Part shown: positions 63,376 through 64,000 of the stretch, piece by piece | Position numbering within the stretch: position 1 is the first letter of the stretch | Layout of the letters: each line of letters opens with the position of its first letter | Assembly (NCBI RefSeq): GCF_016097555.1 | Contig: NC_054703.1 | Span: forward strand, 18,809,512 to 18,873,511 | Source: Gigantopelta aegis | Taxonomy: Eukaryota > Mollusca > Gastropoda > Neomphalida > Peltospiridae | Reading direction: 5' to 3' | Length of the DNA: 64,000 nt | Program-made: the position numbers and the translations under genes | Notes under the pieces: generated by a model | Told to the model about the DNA's origin: nothing | Seen by the model: only the letters and a program-made list of their open reading frames with translations | Database searches by the model: none

Positions 63376-64000
63376 TTACGGGGCAGACGATTAAAAATCG
63401 TCTTCATGTAGCCCATCTTCATGCTCGACGGCCCCGGGTTGTGCCTACCTTGACAAATCGTCACATTGCCCACAGACGTGAATGGTGTAGGGAGCGTTAG
63501 AACTGGAGTATTCGTCGCTAGTCACGTGTCATGTTTTCAGATGAGTCCCTATTCTTCTTTGGCAGGCGTGGTCGGGTCTGGTGACGGCGAAATGAACGGC
63601 ACGCCAACGTCACAATGCGATTTCATGACATATTTGGCGGTGTATCGGTTATGGTGTGGGGTGGTATCACTATGAACGACAGAACCCCCCTCCATAATGT
63701 GCAAGGAAGGGTCGCTGGGCAGTACTACCGGAACAACATACTGACACCCTTTGTCGTCCCGTTTGCTAGGCGTGTGGGTCGACGTGTTTGTTTTCAGGAC
63801 GACAATGCCCGTGCTCACCGTTTACGAATCGTCAATGATCACCTCCAGCAGCACAACATCTATCGAATTCCATGGCCAGCAATGAGCCCAGACCTTTCCC
63901 CCATTGAACACGTCTGGGACATGATAGGGAGACGTGTGCGTCGACGTCAAAGACCGCCGACCACGTTAGCGGAACTTGGTCAGGCGCTGTAAGAGGAGTG
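63376..64000 (+). pseudogene. Tc1-type transposase remnant, runs off the window
   Basis: A cut-and-paste transposase of the Tc1 branch (Tc1/mariner). Pieces in order: QTIKNRLHVAHLHARRPRVV (about 63383), THRHIAHRREWC-like sequence, VMFSDESLFFF with the first catalytic Asp (about 63529), then the frame 63615-63989 with VSVMVWGGITMNDRTPL, VCFQDDNARAH (second Asp) and WPAMSPDLSPIEHVWDMIGR (Glu). The spacing between the second Asp and the Glu is 34 residues, the D34E of Tc1. The N-terminal DNA-binding part is not recognised. Stop codons interrupt the frame near 63499 and 63517, a frame change lies before 63615, and TAA replaces a usual Arg codon at 63990 (QAL then stop then EEW). Terminal inverted repeats are not in view. 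Confidence 0.93.

Overview
This looks like nuclear DNA of a mollusc, probably a gastropod. The evidence is a spliced animal gene, several tRNA-headed SINEs whose 3' ends resemble widespread molluscan SINEs, very long GA/CT, TA and CA microsatellites, and dense minisatellites and retroelements. The molluscan assignment of the SINEs is from memory. Most long open frames here are by-products of stop-free tandem repeats.

The one clear host gene is on the minus strand at 63008-44759. It is an M14 zinc carboxypeptidase of the A/B type. Seven exons with consensus splice sites give 307 in-phase residues plus a stop, covering almost the whole catalytic domain. The start, signal peptide and propeptide must lie beyond the right edge. 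Its introns hold a LINE remnant, SINEs, foldback elements, a triple CRE-like motif and two minisatellites. Each minisatellite is built from the end of the preceding exon plus its 5' splice site: a 41-bp unit at 57871-59786 and a 53-bp unit at 61538-62949. Tens of copies of a real splice donor therefore follow the true one in two introns of one gene. I consider this the most unusual feature of the window.

Left part (1-9050): an old tandem array of about 165 bp is interrupted by a Ty3/gypsy-type LTR element (1858-7797, minus strand, 5-bp target duplication ACCAT, LTRs of about 1.2 kb). The element is broken. From 9.0 to 12.9 kb there are two TTAA-flanked MITEs and otherwise featureless AT-rich DNA.

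Middle (12.9-23.2 kb): four tandem-repeat regions follow one another. These are a 47-49 bp minisatellite, a 59-bp array cut by a 200-base assembly gap, degenerate repeats of about 80 bp with a 0.5-kb duplication, and a 5.7-kb satellite of 54-57 bp monomers with an order of about 805 bp.

23.3-36.2 kb, plus strand: a second Ty3/gypsy-type element with protease, reverse transcriptase, RNase H and integrase regions, ending in a PHD finger. Downstream on the same strand are a 33-bp coding repeat of about 127 units (AEV-DPSPHE-EL type) and a TatD-like frame, then a purine tract and probable 3' LTR sequence. This combination is the second candidate for something undescribed.

36.2-44.7 kb: unidentified basic and PIP-box-bearing small frames, SINEs, a 146-bp hAT-like element nested in a SINE with an 8-bp duplication, and microsatellites. 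The right edge (63376-64000) carries a decayed Tc1-type transposase.
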